Below, one piece after another: positions 1-12,175 of a DNA stretch of 64,000 nt. Where the stretch lies: the NCBI GenBank assembly GCA_949752795.1, contig CATKHW010000423.1, positions 124,001 through 188,000 on the forward strand. The letters are read 5' to 3'. Source of the stretch: Hyperoodon ampullatus (lineage: Eukaryota; Chordata; Mammalia; Artiodactyla; Ziphiidae). Position 1 is the first letter of the stretch. Every line of letters starts with the position of its first letter. The position numbers and the translations under genes are program-made. The notes beneath the pieces were generated by a model that made no database searches, had not been told where the DNA came from, and saw only the letters and a list, made by a program, of their open reading frames with translations.

Positions 1-1739
1 GTTATAACTGTAGTAATATTCCCTTCAACCTGGAGAGTTGGGACCCATGGAATGGGTGCCATGCATTATTGCTTTAAAGGGTCTGCATTTGCTCACCCAA
101 CCTCACCATTCCTCTCAGTCCCAAGTGTCCAGCCTTATGCCACATCCAGCTGTCGTTGTAGATAGGGTCATTCCAGGTTTCATCAGAGACCCTGAAGGAA
201 TTGTAAAGAATTTCCCATTTTTTTAGTTTTGTGTTTGAAATTCCTTTTTATAGTGGGTTTGAGCTGATTCTCGCTGCCATGTTTACGCCAGTCTAGACAC
301 ACTTGATTCCCTTACGGAGACATATCAATACATAGGTTTTAAGATTCTTACTAGTCAGATATATTCCTCTGCGGGAAATATGGGGTTTTGAGTCCCTTTC
401 ACTGAGGCAGGTATAGGTCTTGTCTATTCCATAGTTTGTTTACGGAACGGTACCTGTGCTTATATCAAACACTGGTTTTATGCATCACCCCACCTCTCCT
501 TCCCCCTTAAGCAGGCATAAAAGTGTTTTCTAAATGTGAGACACTGTTCTCTTTCCTAACTCAGTTCAAGTGTAGCCATGTTTACAGGATCTTCATAAGT
601 GATATCTTATGATAAGTTTCTTTTTCTGTGTGACATATTTCACTTAGAATCATCGTACCTGAATCCACCCATTTTGCTTCTACTGGTCTTATGACATTGA
701 TTTCATGGCTGAGGGATATTCCATCGTACGTAAGTACCACAATTTTTTGAACCATTTTTATATTTCCTGGGATATTTAAGGTATACCCAAGTTGAGGTCC
801 TTGTAAGCAGTGCAGCCCTAAATTTTGGGGTGGCTCTGTCTTATTGATTTTCAGTTTTCCCAAGGTATATTCCCTAGACTGGAAATGCCCTTGGCTCTGC
901 AGCTCTGTTCTTTACTTGTTTTAGGGAACAGAATGTACTCCTCCAGAGAGGCAGTTGGCAATTTACATCCCGCCCATCAGCATAACAAGGCTCCCTGTTC
1001 TCCAGGGCCCGTCTAGCCTTTCTGGTTTTTACACATTTTGTGGATGTCCCTTTTAAACGGTGGGAAGTGATACTTCTTTGTAGTGCAGACTTGCATTGCC
1101 CGCTTGCTTGCTTGGCCAAAAAGGGCGTATGCGTTTTCTCCTGAATATATTCAGGAGAAAACGCATTCGCCCTTTTTGGAAAAGTGCATCATTGTCGAAG
1201 TTGTGCCCCTCTTCCTGTGCTTTAAAGGCGATTCCAATGTACCTCTTGAAATCTGTTTCCTGCTATTCTGCCTCGCTTTCAAGTCCGCCTCGTTGCCTTC
1301 CCTCAACAGATTTTTGGACGATAGTTGTCCTTTATTACTCGGCCAGTTTGTGAATTGCTGTGCCCCTGAGCTCCATTTTTCAACTCGTTTTTGATGAGCT
1401 GACCGCAAGTCCAAAATTTTGGTTCAGGACCTATACTGGTTCCCGGTGGGTGGCTGAGACTTTGGTTAATTCTTCTTCCTGCCGGGAAGTTAGAGTGATA
1501 TGTGCCCATCCAAATGCCTAACAGCTACTCTCTCATTGGTTCTCCCTCTTCCCTTTTATCCTCTGCCAAATTGGAAACCTGTGCGAACCAGGAGGTTAAA
1601 GGGGCTGTCTCTCCAAGTTGGGTGATTGATAGTAAACCAGATGGAAAGTAAAACCGGAGCACCAGTGGAGGGCCTATTCGTTGAGTTTTAGAAACCTTTC
1701 GTATTCACAGTGTGTCCGTTCTCTAGGTTTCCCGTACAT
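1..1739. repeat. Satellite monomer 1 (type a)
   Basis: 1,739 bp. Type a is marked by CCCATTTTTTTAGTTTTGTG at the start of the L1-derived part (about 208) and by TTTACGGAACGG near 440. The inverted repeat at 1111-1184 has mismatches in the outer right arm (CATTCGCCC, TTGGAAAAG). Monomers 9 and 17 share these marks. Confidence 0.88.
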
Positions 1740-3477
1740 GTTATAACTGTAGTAATATTCCCTTCAACCTGGAGAGTTGGGACCCATGGAATGGGTGCCA
1801 TGCATTATTGCTTTAAAGGGTCTGCATTTGCTCACCCAATCTCACCAATCCTCTCATTCCCAAGTGTCCAGCCTTATGCCACATCCAGCTGTCATTGTAG
1901 ATAGTGTCATTCCGGGTTTCATCAGAGACCCTGAAGGAATTGTAAAGAATTTCCCAGTTTTTTTGTTTTGTTTTTGAAATTCCTTTTTATAGTGGGTTTG
2001 AGCTGATTCTCGCTGCCATGTTTATGCCAGTCTAGACACACTTGATTCCCTTACGGAGACATATCAATACATAGGTTTTAAGATTCTTACTAGTCAGATA
2101 TATTCCTCTGCGGGATATATGGGGTTTTGAGTCCCTTTCACTGAGGAAGGTGTAGGCCTTGTCTATTCCATAGTTGGTTTTTGGAACGGTACCTGTGCTT
2201 ATATCAAACTCTGGTTTTATGCATCACCCTACCTCTCCTTCCCCCTTAAGCAGGCATAAGAGTGTTTTCTAAATGTGAGACACTGTTCTCTTTCCTAACT
2301 CAGTTCAAGTGTAGCCATGTTTACAGGATCTTCATACGTGATATCTTATGATAAGTTTCTTTTTCTCTGTGACTTATTTCACTTAGAATCATCGTACCTG
2401 AAACCACCCATTTTGCTGCTACTGGTCTTATGACATTGATTCTATGGCTGAGGGATACACCATCGTACATAAGTACCACAAATTTTTGAACCATTTTTAT
2501 ATTTCCTGGGATATTTAAGGTGTACCCAAGTTGAGGTCCTTGTAAGCAGTGCAGCCCTAAATTTTGGGGTGGCTCTGTCTTACTGATTTTCAGTTTTCCC
2601 AAGGTATAGTCCCTAGACTGGAAGTGCCCTTGGCTCTGTAGCTCTGTTGTTTACTTGTTTTAGGGAACACAATGTACTCCTTCAGAGAGGCAGTTGGCAA
2701 TTTACATCATGCCCATCAGCATAACAAGGCTCCCTGTTCTCCAGGGCCTGTCTTGCCTTTCTGGTTTTTATACATTTTGTGGATGTCCCTTTTGACCGGT
2801 GGGAAGTGATACTTCTTTGTAGTGCAGATTTGCATTGCCCGCTTGCTTGCTTGGCCAAAAAGGGCGTATGCGTTTTCTCCTCAATATATTCAGGAGAAAA
2901 CGCATACGCAATTTTTGGCCAAGTGCATCATTGTCGAAGTTGTGCCCCTCTTCCTGTGCTTTAAAGGCGATTCCAACGTACCTCTTGAAATCTGTTTCCT
3001 GCTATTCTGCCTCGCTTTCAAGTCCGCCTCGTTGCCTTCCCTCAACAGATTTTTGGACGATAGTTGTCCTTTATTACTCGGCCAGTTTGTGAATTGCTGT
3101 GCCCCTGAGCTCCATTTTTCAACTCGTTTTTGGTGAGCTGACCGCAAGTCCAAAATTTTGGTTCAGGACCTATACTGGTTCCCGGTGGGTGGCTGAGACT
3201 TTGGTTAATTATTCTTCCTGCCGGGAAATTACAGTGATATGTGCCCGTCCAAATGCCTAACAGCTACTCTCTCATTGGTTCTCCCACTTCCCTTTCATCC
3301 TCTGCCAAATTGGCAACCTTGCGAACCAGGAGGTTAAAGGGGCTGTCTCTCCAAGTTGGGAGGTTGATAGTAAAGCAGACGGAAAGTCAAACCGGAGCAC
3401 CAGGAGAGGGACTATTCGTTGAGTTTTAGAAACCTTTCATATTCACAGTGTGTCCGTTCTCTAGGTTTCCCGTACAT
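1740..3477. repeat. Satellite monomer 2 (type b)
   Basis: 1,738 bp. The inverted repeat at 2850-2923 has three arm mismatches (CTCCTCAATA on the left, ACGCAATTTT on the right). The same marks recur in monomers 10 and 18. Confidence 0.88.
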
Positions 3478-5215
3478 GTTATAGCTGTAGTAATATTCCC
3501 TTCAACCTGGAGAGTTGGGACCCATGGAATGGGTGCCAGGCATTTGTGCTTTAAAGGGTCTGCATTTGCTCACCCAATCTCACCAATCGTCTCAGTCCTA
3601 AGTGTCCCTCCTTATGCCACGTCCAGCTGTCGTTTTAGATACGGTCATTCCAGGTTGCATCAGAGACCCTGAAGGAATTGTAAAGAATTTCCCAGTTTTT
3701 TTGTTTTGTTTTTGAAATTCCTTTTTATAGTGGGTTTGAGCTGATTCTCGCTGCCATGTTTATGCCAGTCTAGACACACTTGATTCCCTTATGGAGACAT
3801 ATCAATACATAGGTTTTAAGATTCTTACTAGTCAGATATATTCCTCTGCTGGAAATATGGGGTTTTGAGTCCCTTTCACTGAGGAAGGTGTAGATCTTGT
3901 CTATTCCATAGATGGTGTTTGGAACGGTACCTCTGCTTATATCAAACTCTGGTTTTATGCATCACCCCACCTCTCCTTCCCCCTTAAGCAGGCATAAGTG
4001 TGTTTTCTAAATGTTAGACTCTGTACTCTTTCCTAACTCAGTTTAAGTGTCGCCATCTTTACAGGATCTTCATAAGTGATATCTCATGATAAGTTTCTTT
4101 TTCTGTGTGACTTATTTCACTTAGAATCATCGTACCTGAATCCACTCATTTTGCTGCTATTGGTCTTATGACATTGATTTCATGGCTGAGGGATATTCCA
4201 TCGTACGTAAGTACCACAATTTTTTGAACCATTTTTATGTTTCCTGGGATATTTAAGGTGTACCCAAGTTGAGGTTATTGTGAGCAGTGCAGCCGTAAAT
4301 TTTGGGGTGGCTCTGTTTTATTGATTTTCAGTTTTCCCAAGGTATATTCCCTAGAGTGCAAGTGCCCTTGGCTCTGTCTCTCTGTTGTTTACTTGTTTTA
4401 GGGAACACAATGCGCTCCTCCATAGAGGCAGTTGGCAATTTACATCCCGCCCATCAGCATAAAAAGGCTCCCTCTTCTCCAGGGCCTGTCTTGCTTTTCT
4501 GGTTTTTACACATTTTGCGGATGTCCCTTTTGACCGGTGGGAAGTGATACTTCTTTGTAGTGCAGATTTGCATTGCCCGCTTGCTTGCTTGGCCAAAAAG
4601 GGCGTATGCGTTTTCTCCTGAATATATTCAGGAGAAAACACATACGCCCTTTTTGGCCAAGTGTATCATTGTAGAAGTTGTGCCACTCTTCCTGTGCTTT
4701 AAAGGCGATTCCAACGTACCTCTTGAAATCTGTTTCCTGCTATTCTGCCTCGCTTTCAAGTCCGCTCATTACCTTCCCTCAACAGATTTTTGGACCATAG
4801 TTGTCCTTTCTTACTCTGCCAGTTTGTGAATTGCTGTGCCACTGAGCTCCATTTTTCTACTCGTTTTTAGTGAGCTGACCGCAAGTCCAAAATTTTGGTT
4901 CAGGACCTATACTGGTTCCCGGTAGGTGGCTGAGACTTTGGTTAATTCTCCTTCCTGCCGGGAAATTAGAGTGACATGTGCCCGTCCAAATGCCTAACAG
5001 CTACTCTCTCATTGGTTCTCCCTCTTCCCTTTCATCCTCTGTCAAATTGGCAATGTGTGCGAACCAGGAGGTTAAAGGGGCTGTCTCTCCAAGTTGGGAG
5101 ATTGATAGTAAAGCAGTTGGAAAGTCACACCTGAGCACCAGGAGAGGGACTATTAGTTGAGTTTTAGAAACCGTTCGTATTCACAGTGTGTCCATTCTCT
5201 AGGTTTCCCGTACAT
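3478..5215. repeat. Satellite monomer 3 (type c)
   Basis: 1,738 bp. Marked by CCAATCGTCTCAGTCCTAAG near 3584 and CTAGAGTGCAAGTGCCC near 4351. The inverted repeat at 4588-4661 has a single mismatch (ACACATACG). Monomer 19 is its copy in block C; block B has none. Confidence 0.88.
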
Positions 5216-6954
5216 GTTATAGCTGTAGTAATATTCCCTTCAACCTGGAGAGTTGGGACCCAAGGAGTGGGTGCCATGCATTATTGCTTAAAAGGGTCTG
5301 CAATTGCTCACCCAATCTCACCAATCCTCTCAGTCCCAAGTGTCCAGCCTTATGCCACATCCAGCTGTCGTTGTAGATAGGGTCATTCCAGGTTTCATCA
5401 GAGACCCTGAAGGAATTGTAAAGAATTTCCCTGTTTTGTTGTTTTGTTTGTGAAATTCCTTTTGATAGTGGGTTTCAGCTGATTCTCGCTGCCATGTTTA
5501 TGCCAGTCTAGACACACTTGATTCCCTTACAGAGTCATATCAATACATAGGTTTTAAGATTCTTTCTAGTCAGATATATTCCTCTGCGGGAAATATGGGG
5601 TTTTGAGTCCCTTTCACTGAGGAAGGTGTAGGTCTTGTATATTCCATACTTGGTTTTTGGAACGGTACCTGTGCTTATATCAAACTCTGGTTTTATGCAT
5701 CACCCCACCTCTCCTTCCCCCTTAAGCAGGCATAAGAGTGTTTTCCAAATGTGAGACTCTGTTCTCTTTCCTAGCTCAGTTCAAGTGTATCCATGTTTAC
5801 AGGATCTTCATAAGTGATATCTTATGATAAGTTTCTTTTTCTGTGTGACTTATTTCACTTAGAATCATCGAACCTGAATCCACTCATTTTGCTGCTACTG
5901 GTCTTATGACATTGATTTCATGGCTGAGGGATATTCCATCGTACGTAAGTACCACAATTTTTTGAACCATTTTTATATTTCCTGGGATATTTAAGGTGTA
6001 CCCATGTTGAGGTTCTTGTAAGCAGTGCAGCCCTAAATGTTGGGGTGGCTCTGTCTTATTGATTTTCAGTTTTCCCAAGGTATATTCCCTAGACTGGAAG
6101 TGCCCTTGGCTCTGTAGCTCTGTTGTTTACTTGTTTTAGGGAACACAATTCACTCCACCAGAGAGGCAGTTGGCAATTTACATCCTGCCCATCAGCATAA
6201 CAATTCTCCCTGTTCTCCAGGGCCTGTCTTGCCTTTCTGGTTTTTACACATTTTGCGGATGTCCCTTTTGACCGGTGGGAAGTGATACTTCTTTGTAGTG
6301 CAGATTTGCATTGCCTGCTTGCTTGCTTGGCCAAAACGGGCATATGCGTTTTCTCCTGAATATATTCAGGAGAAAATGCAAATGCCCTTTTTGGCCAAGT
6401 GCATCATTGTCGAAGTTGTGCCCCACTTCTGGTGCTTTAAAGGCGATTCCAACATACCTCTTGAAATCTGTTTCCTGCTATTCTGCCTCGCTTTCAACTC
6501 CGCCTCGATGCCTTCCCTCAACAGATTTTTGGATGATAGTTGTCCTTTATTTCTCTTCCAGTTTGTGAATTGCTGTGCCCTGAGCCCCATTTTTCAACTC
6601 ATTTTTTGTGAGCTGACCGCAAGTCCAAAATTTTGGTTCAAGACCTCTACTTGTTCCCCGTGGGTGGCTGAGACTTTGGTTAATTCTTCTTCCTCCCGTG
6701 AAATTAGAGTGACATGTGCCCGTCTAAAAGCCTAACAGCTACTCTGTCATTGGTTCTCCCCCTTTCCTTTCATCCTCTGCCAAATTGGCAACGTGTGTGT
6801 ACCAGGAGGTTAAAAGGGGCTGTCTCTCCAAGTTGGGAGATTGATAGTAAAGCAGTTGGAAAGTCAAACTGGAACACCAGGAGAGGGACTATTCGTTGAG
6901 TTTTAGAAACCTTTTGTATTCACAGTGTGTCCATTCTCTAGGTTTCCTGTACAT
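5216..6954. repeat. Satellite monomer 4 (type d)
   Basis: 1,739 bp. Begins with GGACCCAAGGAGTGGG rather than the usual CCCATGGAATGGG. The inverted repeat at 6326-6399 has several mismatches. Its tail, with CCTGAGCCCCATTTT and TTCAAGACCTCTACTTG, is also the tail of hybrid monomer 10. Monomer 20 is its block C copy. Confidence 0.88.
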
Positions 6955-8695
6955 GTTATAGCTGTATTAATATTCCCTTCAACCCGCAGAGTTGGGACCC
7001 ATGGAATGGGTGCATTGCATTATTGGTTTACAAGGTCTGCATTTGCTCACCCAATCTCACCAATCCTCTCAGTCCCAAGTGTCCAGCCTTATGCCACATC
7101 CAGCGGTCATTGTAGATAGGGTCATTCCAGGTTTCATCAGAGACCCTGAAGGAATTGTAAAGCATTTCCCTGTTTTCTTTGTTTTGTTTTTGAAATTCCT
7201 TTTGATAGTGGGTTTGAGCTGATTCTCGCTGCCATGTTTATGCCAGTCTAGAAACACTTGATTCCCTTACGAAGACATATCAATACATAGGTTTTAAGAT
7301 TCTTACTAGTCAGATAATTTTCCTCTGCTGGAAATATGGGGTTTTGAGTCCCTTTCAGTGAGGAACTTGTAGGTCTTCTGTATTCCATAGTTGGTTTTTG
7401 GAACAGTACCTATGCTTATATAAAACTCTGGTTTTATGCATCACCCCACCTCTCCTTCCAACTCTAGCAGGCATAAGTGTGTTTTCTAAATGTGAGACTC
7501 TGTTCTCTTTCCTAACTCAGTTCAAGTGTAGCCATGTTACAGGATCATCATAAGTGATATCTTATGATAAATTTCTTTTTCTGTGTGTCTTATTTCACTT
7601 AGAATCATCATAACAGAATCCACTCATTTTGTTGCTACTGGTCTTATGACATTGATTACATGGCTGAGGGATATTCCATCGTACATAAGTACCACAAATT
7701 TTTGAGCCATTTTTATATTTCCTGGGATATTTAAGGTGTACCCAAGTTGAGGTTCTTGTAAGCAGTGCAGCCCTAAATTTTGGGGTGGCTGTGTCTTATT
7801 GATTTTCAGTTTTCCCAAGGTATATTCCCTAGACTGGAAGTGCCCTTGGCTCTGTAGATCTGTTGTGTACTTGTTTTAGGGAACCCAGTTCACTCCTCCA
7901 GAGAGGGATTTGGCAATTTACATCCTGCCCATCAGCATAACAAGGCTCCCTGTTCTCCAGGGCCTGTCTTGCCTTTCTGGTTTTTACACATTTTGTGGAT
8001 GTCCCTTTTTTACCGGTAGGAAGTGATACTTCTTTGTATTGCAGTTTTGCATTGTCCGCTTGCTTGCTTGGCCAAAACGGGCATATGCGTTCTCTCCTAA
8101 ATAAATTCAGGAGAAAATGCATACGCCCTTTTTGGCCAAGTGCATCATTGTCGAAGTTGTGCCCCTTTTCCTGTGCTTTAAAGGTGATTCCAACGTACCT
8201 CTTGAAATCTGTTTCCTGCTATTCTGCCTAGCTTTTAAGTCTACCTCGCTGCCTTCCCTCAACAGGTTTTTGGATGATAGTTGTCCTTTATTACTCTGCC
8301 AGTTTGTGAATTGTTGTGCCCCTGAGCCTCATTTTGCATCTCGTTTTTTGTGAGCTGAACGCAAGACCAATATTTTGGTTCAGGAACTATATGGGTTCCC
8401 GGTGGGTGGCTGAGACTTTGGTTAATTCTTCTTCCTGCCGGGAAATTAGAGTGACATGTGCCAGTCCAAATGCCAAACAGCTACTCTCTCATTGGTTCTC
8501 CCTCTTCCCTTTCATCCTCTGCCAAATTGGCAACGTGTGCCAACAAGGAGGTTAAATGTGCTGTCTCTCTAAGTTGGGAGATTGATAGTAAAGCAGTTGG
8601 AGTGTCAAACCTGAGCACCAGGAGACGGACTATTAGTTGAGTTTTAGAAACCTTTCTTATTCACAGTGTGTCCATTCTCTAGGTTTCTGGTACAT
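6955..8695. repeat. Satellite monomer 5 (type e)
   Basis: 1,741 bp. Starts GTTATAGCTGTATTAATATT with CAACCCGCAGAG, shared with monomers 11 and 21. Has CCTTCCAACTCTAGCAGG where others read CCCCCTTAAGCAGG. The palindrome at 8067-8140 is degraded around its centre (CTAAATAAATTC). Confidence 0.88.
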
Positions 8696-10436
8696 GTTAT
8701 AGTTGTAGTAATATCCCCTTCAACTTGGAGAGTTGGGACACATGTAATGTGTGCCATGCATTATTGCTTTGAAGGGTCTGCATTTGCTCACCCAATCTCA
8801 CCAATCCTCTCAGTGCCACGTGTCCAGCCTTATGTAACATCCAGCTGTCATTGTAGATAGGGTCATTCCAGGTTTAATCAGAGACCCTGAAGGAATTGGA
8901 AAGAATTTCCCTGTTTTTTTGTTTTGTTTTTGAAATTCCTTTGTATAGTGGGTTTGAGCTGATTCTCACTGCCATGTTTATGCCATTCTAGACACTTTTG
9001 ATTCCCTTACAGAGATATATTAATGCATAGGTTTTAAGATTCTTACTAGTCAGATATATTCCTCTGCTGGAAATATGGTGTTTTGAGTCCCTTTCGCCAA
9101 GGAAGGTGTAGGTCTTGTCTATTCCATAGTTGGTGTTTGGAACGGTACCTGTGCTTATATCAAACTCTGGTTTTATCCATCACCCCACCTCTCCTTCCCC
9201 CTTAAGCAGGCATAAGAGTGTTTTCTAAATGTGAGACTCTGTTCTCTTTCCTAACTCAGTTCAAGTGTCGCCATGTTTACAGGATCTTCATAAGTGATAT
9301 CTCATGATAAATTTCTTTTTCTGTGTGACTTATTTCATTTAGAATCATAGTACCTGAATCCACTCATTTTGCTGCTATTGGTCTTATGACATTGATTTCA
9401 TGGCTGAGGGATAGTCCATAGTACGTAAGTACCACAATTTTTTGAACCATTTTTATATTTCCTGGGATATTTAAGGTGTACCCAAGTTGAGGTTATTGTG
9501 AGCAGTGCAGCCGTAAATTTTGGGGTGGCTCTGTCTTATTGATTTTCAGTTTTCCCAAGGTATATTCCCTAGACTGGAAGTGCCCTTGGCTCTGTAGCTC
9601 TGTTGTTTACTTGTTTTAGGGAACACAATGCACTCTTCCATAGAGGCAGTTGGCAATTTACATCCCGCCCATCAGCATAAAAAGGCTCCCTGTTCTCCAG
9701 GGCCTGTCTTGCCTTTCTGGTTTTTACACATTTTGCGGATGTCCCTTTTGACCGGTGGGAAGTGATACTTCTTTGTAGTGCAGACTTGCATTGCCCGCTT
9801 GCTTGCTTGGCCAAAAAGGGCGTATGCGTTTTCTCCTGAATATATTCAGGAGAAAAAATGCATACGCCCTTTTTGCCAAAGTGCATCATTGTCGAAGTTG
9901 TGCCCCTCTTCCTGTGCTTTAAAGGCGATTCCAATGTACCTCTTGAAATCTGTTTCCTGCTATTCTGCCTCGCTTTCAAGTCCGCCTCGTTGCCTTCCCT
10001 CAACAGATTTTTGGACGATAGTTGTCCTTTATTACTCGGCCAGTTTGTGAATTGCTGTGCCCCTGAGCTCCATTTTTCAACTCGTTTTTGATGAGCTGAC
10101 CGCAAGTCCAAAATTTTGGTTCAGGACCTATACTGGTTCCCGGTGGGTGGCTGAGACTTTGGTTAATTCTTCTTCCTGCCGGGAAGTTAGAGTGATATGT
10201 GCCCATCCAAATGCCTAACAGCTACTCTCTCATTGGTTCTCCCTCTTCCCTTTTATCCTCTGCCAAATTGGAAACCTGTGCGAACCAGGAGGTTAAAGGG
10301 GCTGTCTCTCCAAGTTGGGTGATTGATAGTAAACCAGATGGAAAATAAAACCGGAGCACCAGGGGAGGGTCTATTCATTGAGTTTTAGAAACCTTTCGTA
10401 TTCACACTGTGTCCGTTCTCTAGGTTTCCCGTACAT
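8696..10436. repeat. Satellite monomer 6 (type f)
   Basis: 1,741 bp. Starts GTTATAGTTGTAGTAATATC with GGGACACATGTAATGTG. The inverted repeat at 9806-9881 is 76 bp because the right arm carries extra A residues (GAGAAAAAATGCATACG). A 180-codon open minus-strand frame spans the monomer centre (9569-10111) but begins with TTG and is not a credible gene. Confidence 0.88.
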
Positions 10437-10649
10437 GTTATAACTGTAGTAATATTCCCTTCAACCTGGAGAGTTGGGACCCATGGAATGGGTGCCATGC
10501 ATTATTGCTTTAAAGGGTCTGCATTTGCTCACCCAATCTCACCAATCCTCTCATTCCCAAGTGTCCAGCCTTATGCCACATCCAGCTGTCATTGTACATA
10601 GTGTCATTCCGGGTTTCATCAGAGACCCTGAAGGAATTGTAAAGAATTT

Positions 10650-11575
10650 CCCAGTTTTTTTGTTTTGTTTTTGAAATTCCTTTTTATAGTGGGTTTGAGC
10701 TGATTCTCGCTGCCATGTTTATGCCAGTCTAGACACACTTGATTCCCTTACGGAGACATATCAATACATAGGTTTTAAGATTCTTACTAGTCAGATATAT
10801 TCCTCTGCGGGAAATATGGGGTTTTGAGTCCCTTTCACTGAGGAAGGTGTAGGTCTTGTCTATTCCATAGTTGGTTTTTGGAACGGTACCTGTGCTTATA
10901 TCAAACTCTGGTTTGATGCATCACCCCCACCTCTCCTTCCCCCTTAAGCAGGCATAAGAGTGTTTTCTAAATGTGAGACACTGTTCTCTTTCCTAACTCA
11001 GTTCAAGTGTAGCCATGTTCTCAGGATCTTCATAAGTGATATCTTATGATAGTTTCTTTTTCTGTGTGACTTATTTCAATTAGAATCATCGTACCTGAAT
11101 CCACCCATTTTGCTGCTACTGGTCTTATGACCTTGATTTCATGGCTGAGGGATATTCCATCGTACGTAAGTACCACAATTTTTTGAACCATTTTTATATT
11201 TACTGGGATATTTAAGGTGTACCCAATTTGAGGTCCTTGTAAGCAGTACAGCCCTAAATTTTGGGGTGGGTCTGTCTTATTGATTTTCAGTTTTCCCAAG
11301 GTATATTCCCTAGACTGGAAGTGCCCTTGGCTCTGTAGCTCTGTTGTTTACTTGTTTTAGGGAAAACAATGCACTCCTCCAGAGAGGCAGTTGGCAATTT
11401 TCATCCCTCCCATCAGCATAACAAGGCTCCCTGTTCTCCAGGGCCTGTCTTTCCTTTCTGGTTGTTACACATTTTGTGGATGTCCCTTTTGACCGGTGGG
11501 AATTTATACTTCTTTGTAGTGCAGATTTGCATTGCCCGCTTGCTTGCTTGGCCAAAAAGGGCGTATGCGTTTTCT
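10650..11575 (-). mobile_element. L1-derived 3' segment inside a satellite monomer (representative)
   Basis: Read on the minus strand this follows the order of an old L1: T-rich head (poly-A), 3' UTR-like sequence, then the end of ORF2. Landmarks on the plus strand are ATGGCTGAGGGATATTCCAT, TTTCCTGGGATATTTAAGG, AGTTGGCAATTTACATCCC and TTTGCATTGCC, matching L1 landmarks in the expected order and spacing. It is heavily diverged and full of frame breaks. The same segment occurs in every complete monomer. The right edge is uncertain because the palindrome's left arm overlaps the L1 similarity. Confidence 0.75.
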
Positions 11576-11620
11576 CCTGAATATATTCAGGAGAAAACGC
11601 ATACGCCCTTTTTGGCCAAG
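11547..11620. repeat. Perfect 74-bp palindrome in monomer 7
   Basis: Two 37-base arms, exactly complementary with no spacer. The left arm starts CTTGGCCAAAAAGGGCG, continues TATGCGTTTTCTCC and meets its mirror at the centre GAATA|TATTC. It could fold as a cruciform in DNA or a long hairpin in RNA. The left arm lies where the antisense L1 sequence ends. Confidence 0.95.
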
Positions 11621-12175
11621 TGCATCATTGTCGAAGTTGCGCCCCTCTTCCTGTGCTTTAAAGGCGATTCCAACGTACCTCTTGATATCTGTTTCCTGCT
11701 ATTCTGCCTCGCTTTCAAGTCCGCCTCGTTGCCTTCCCTCAACAGATTTTTGGACGATAGTTGCCCTTTATTACTCGGCCAGTTTGTGAATTGCTGTGCC
11801 CCTGAGCTCCATTTTTCAACTTGTTTATGGTGAGCTGACCGCAAGTCCAAAATTTTGGTTCAGGACCTATACTGGTTCCCAGTGGGTGGCTGAGTCTTTG
11901 GTTAATTATTCTTCCTGCCGGGAAATTACAGTGATATGTGCCCGTCCAAATGCCTAACAGCTACTCTCTCATTGGATCTCCCTCTTCCCATTCATCCTCT
12001 GCCAAATTGGCAACCTGTGCGAACCAGGAGGTTAAAGGGGCTGTCTCTCCAAGCTGGGAGGTTGATAGTAAAGCAGAAGGAAAGTGAAACCGGAGCACCA
12101 GGAGAGGGACTATTCGTTGAATTTTAGAAACCTTTCGTATTCACAGTGTGTCCATTCTCTAGGTTTCCCGTACAT

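Larger units (their letters stand above)
10437..12175. repeat. Satellite monomer 7 (type g), reference monomer
   Basis: 1,739 bp. Useful as the reference: non-L1 tail at 10437-10650, L1-derived antisense sequence from the T-rich run near 10655 to about 11546, perfect palindrome at 11547-11620, then non-L1 sequence to the end. It has CACCCCCACC (five C) near 10923 and the unusual CCATGTTCTCAGG, shared with monomer 15. Confidence 0.88.

Noticed and set aside
1096..1353. 85-codon plus-strand frame present in almost every monomer (for example 1096-1353, 2835-3092)
   Set aside because: Its persistence follows from monomer identity. It crosses the palindrome, starts at a TTG in monomer 1, and changes length wherever the palindrome has indels.
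9569..10111. 180-codon minus-strand open frame in monomers 6 and 12
   Set aside because: It begins with TTG rather than ATG, runs through the palindrome and L1-derived sequence, and is interrupted in the other monomers. It is a repeat by-product.
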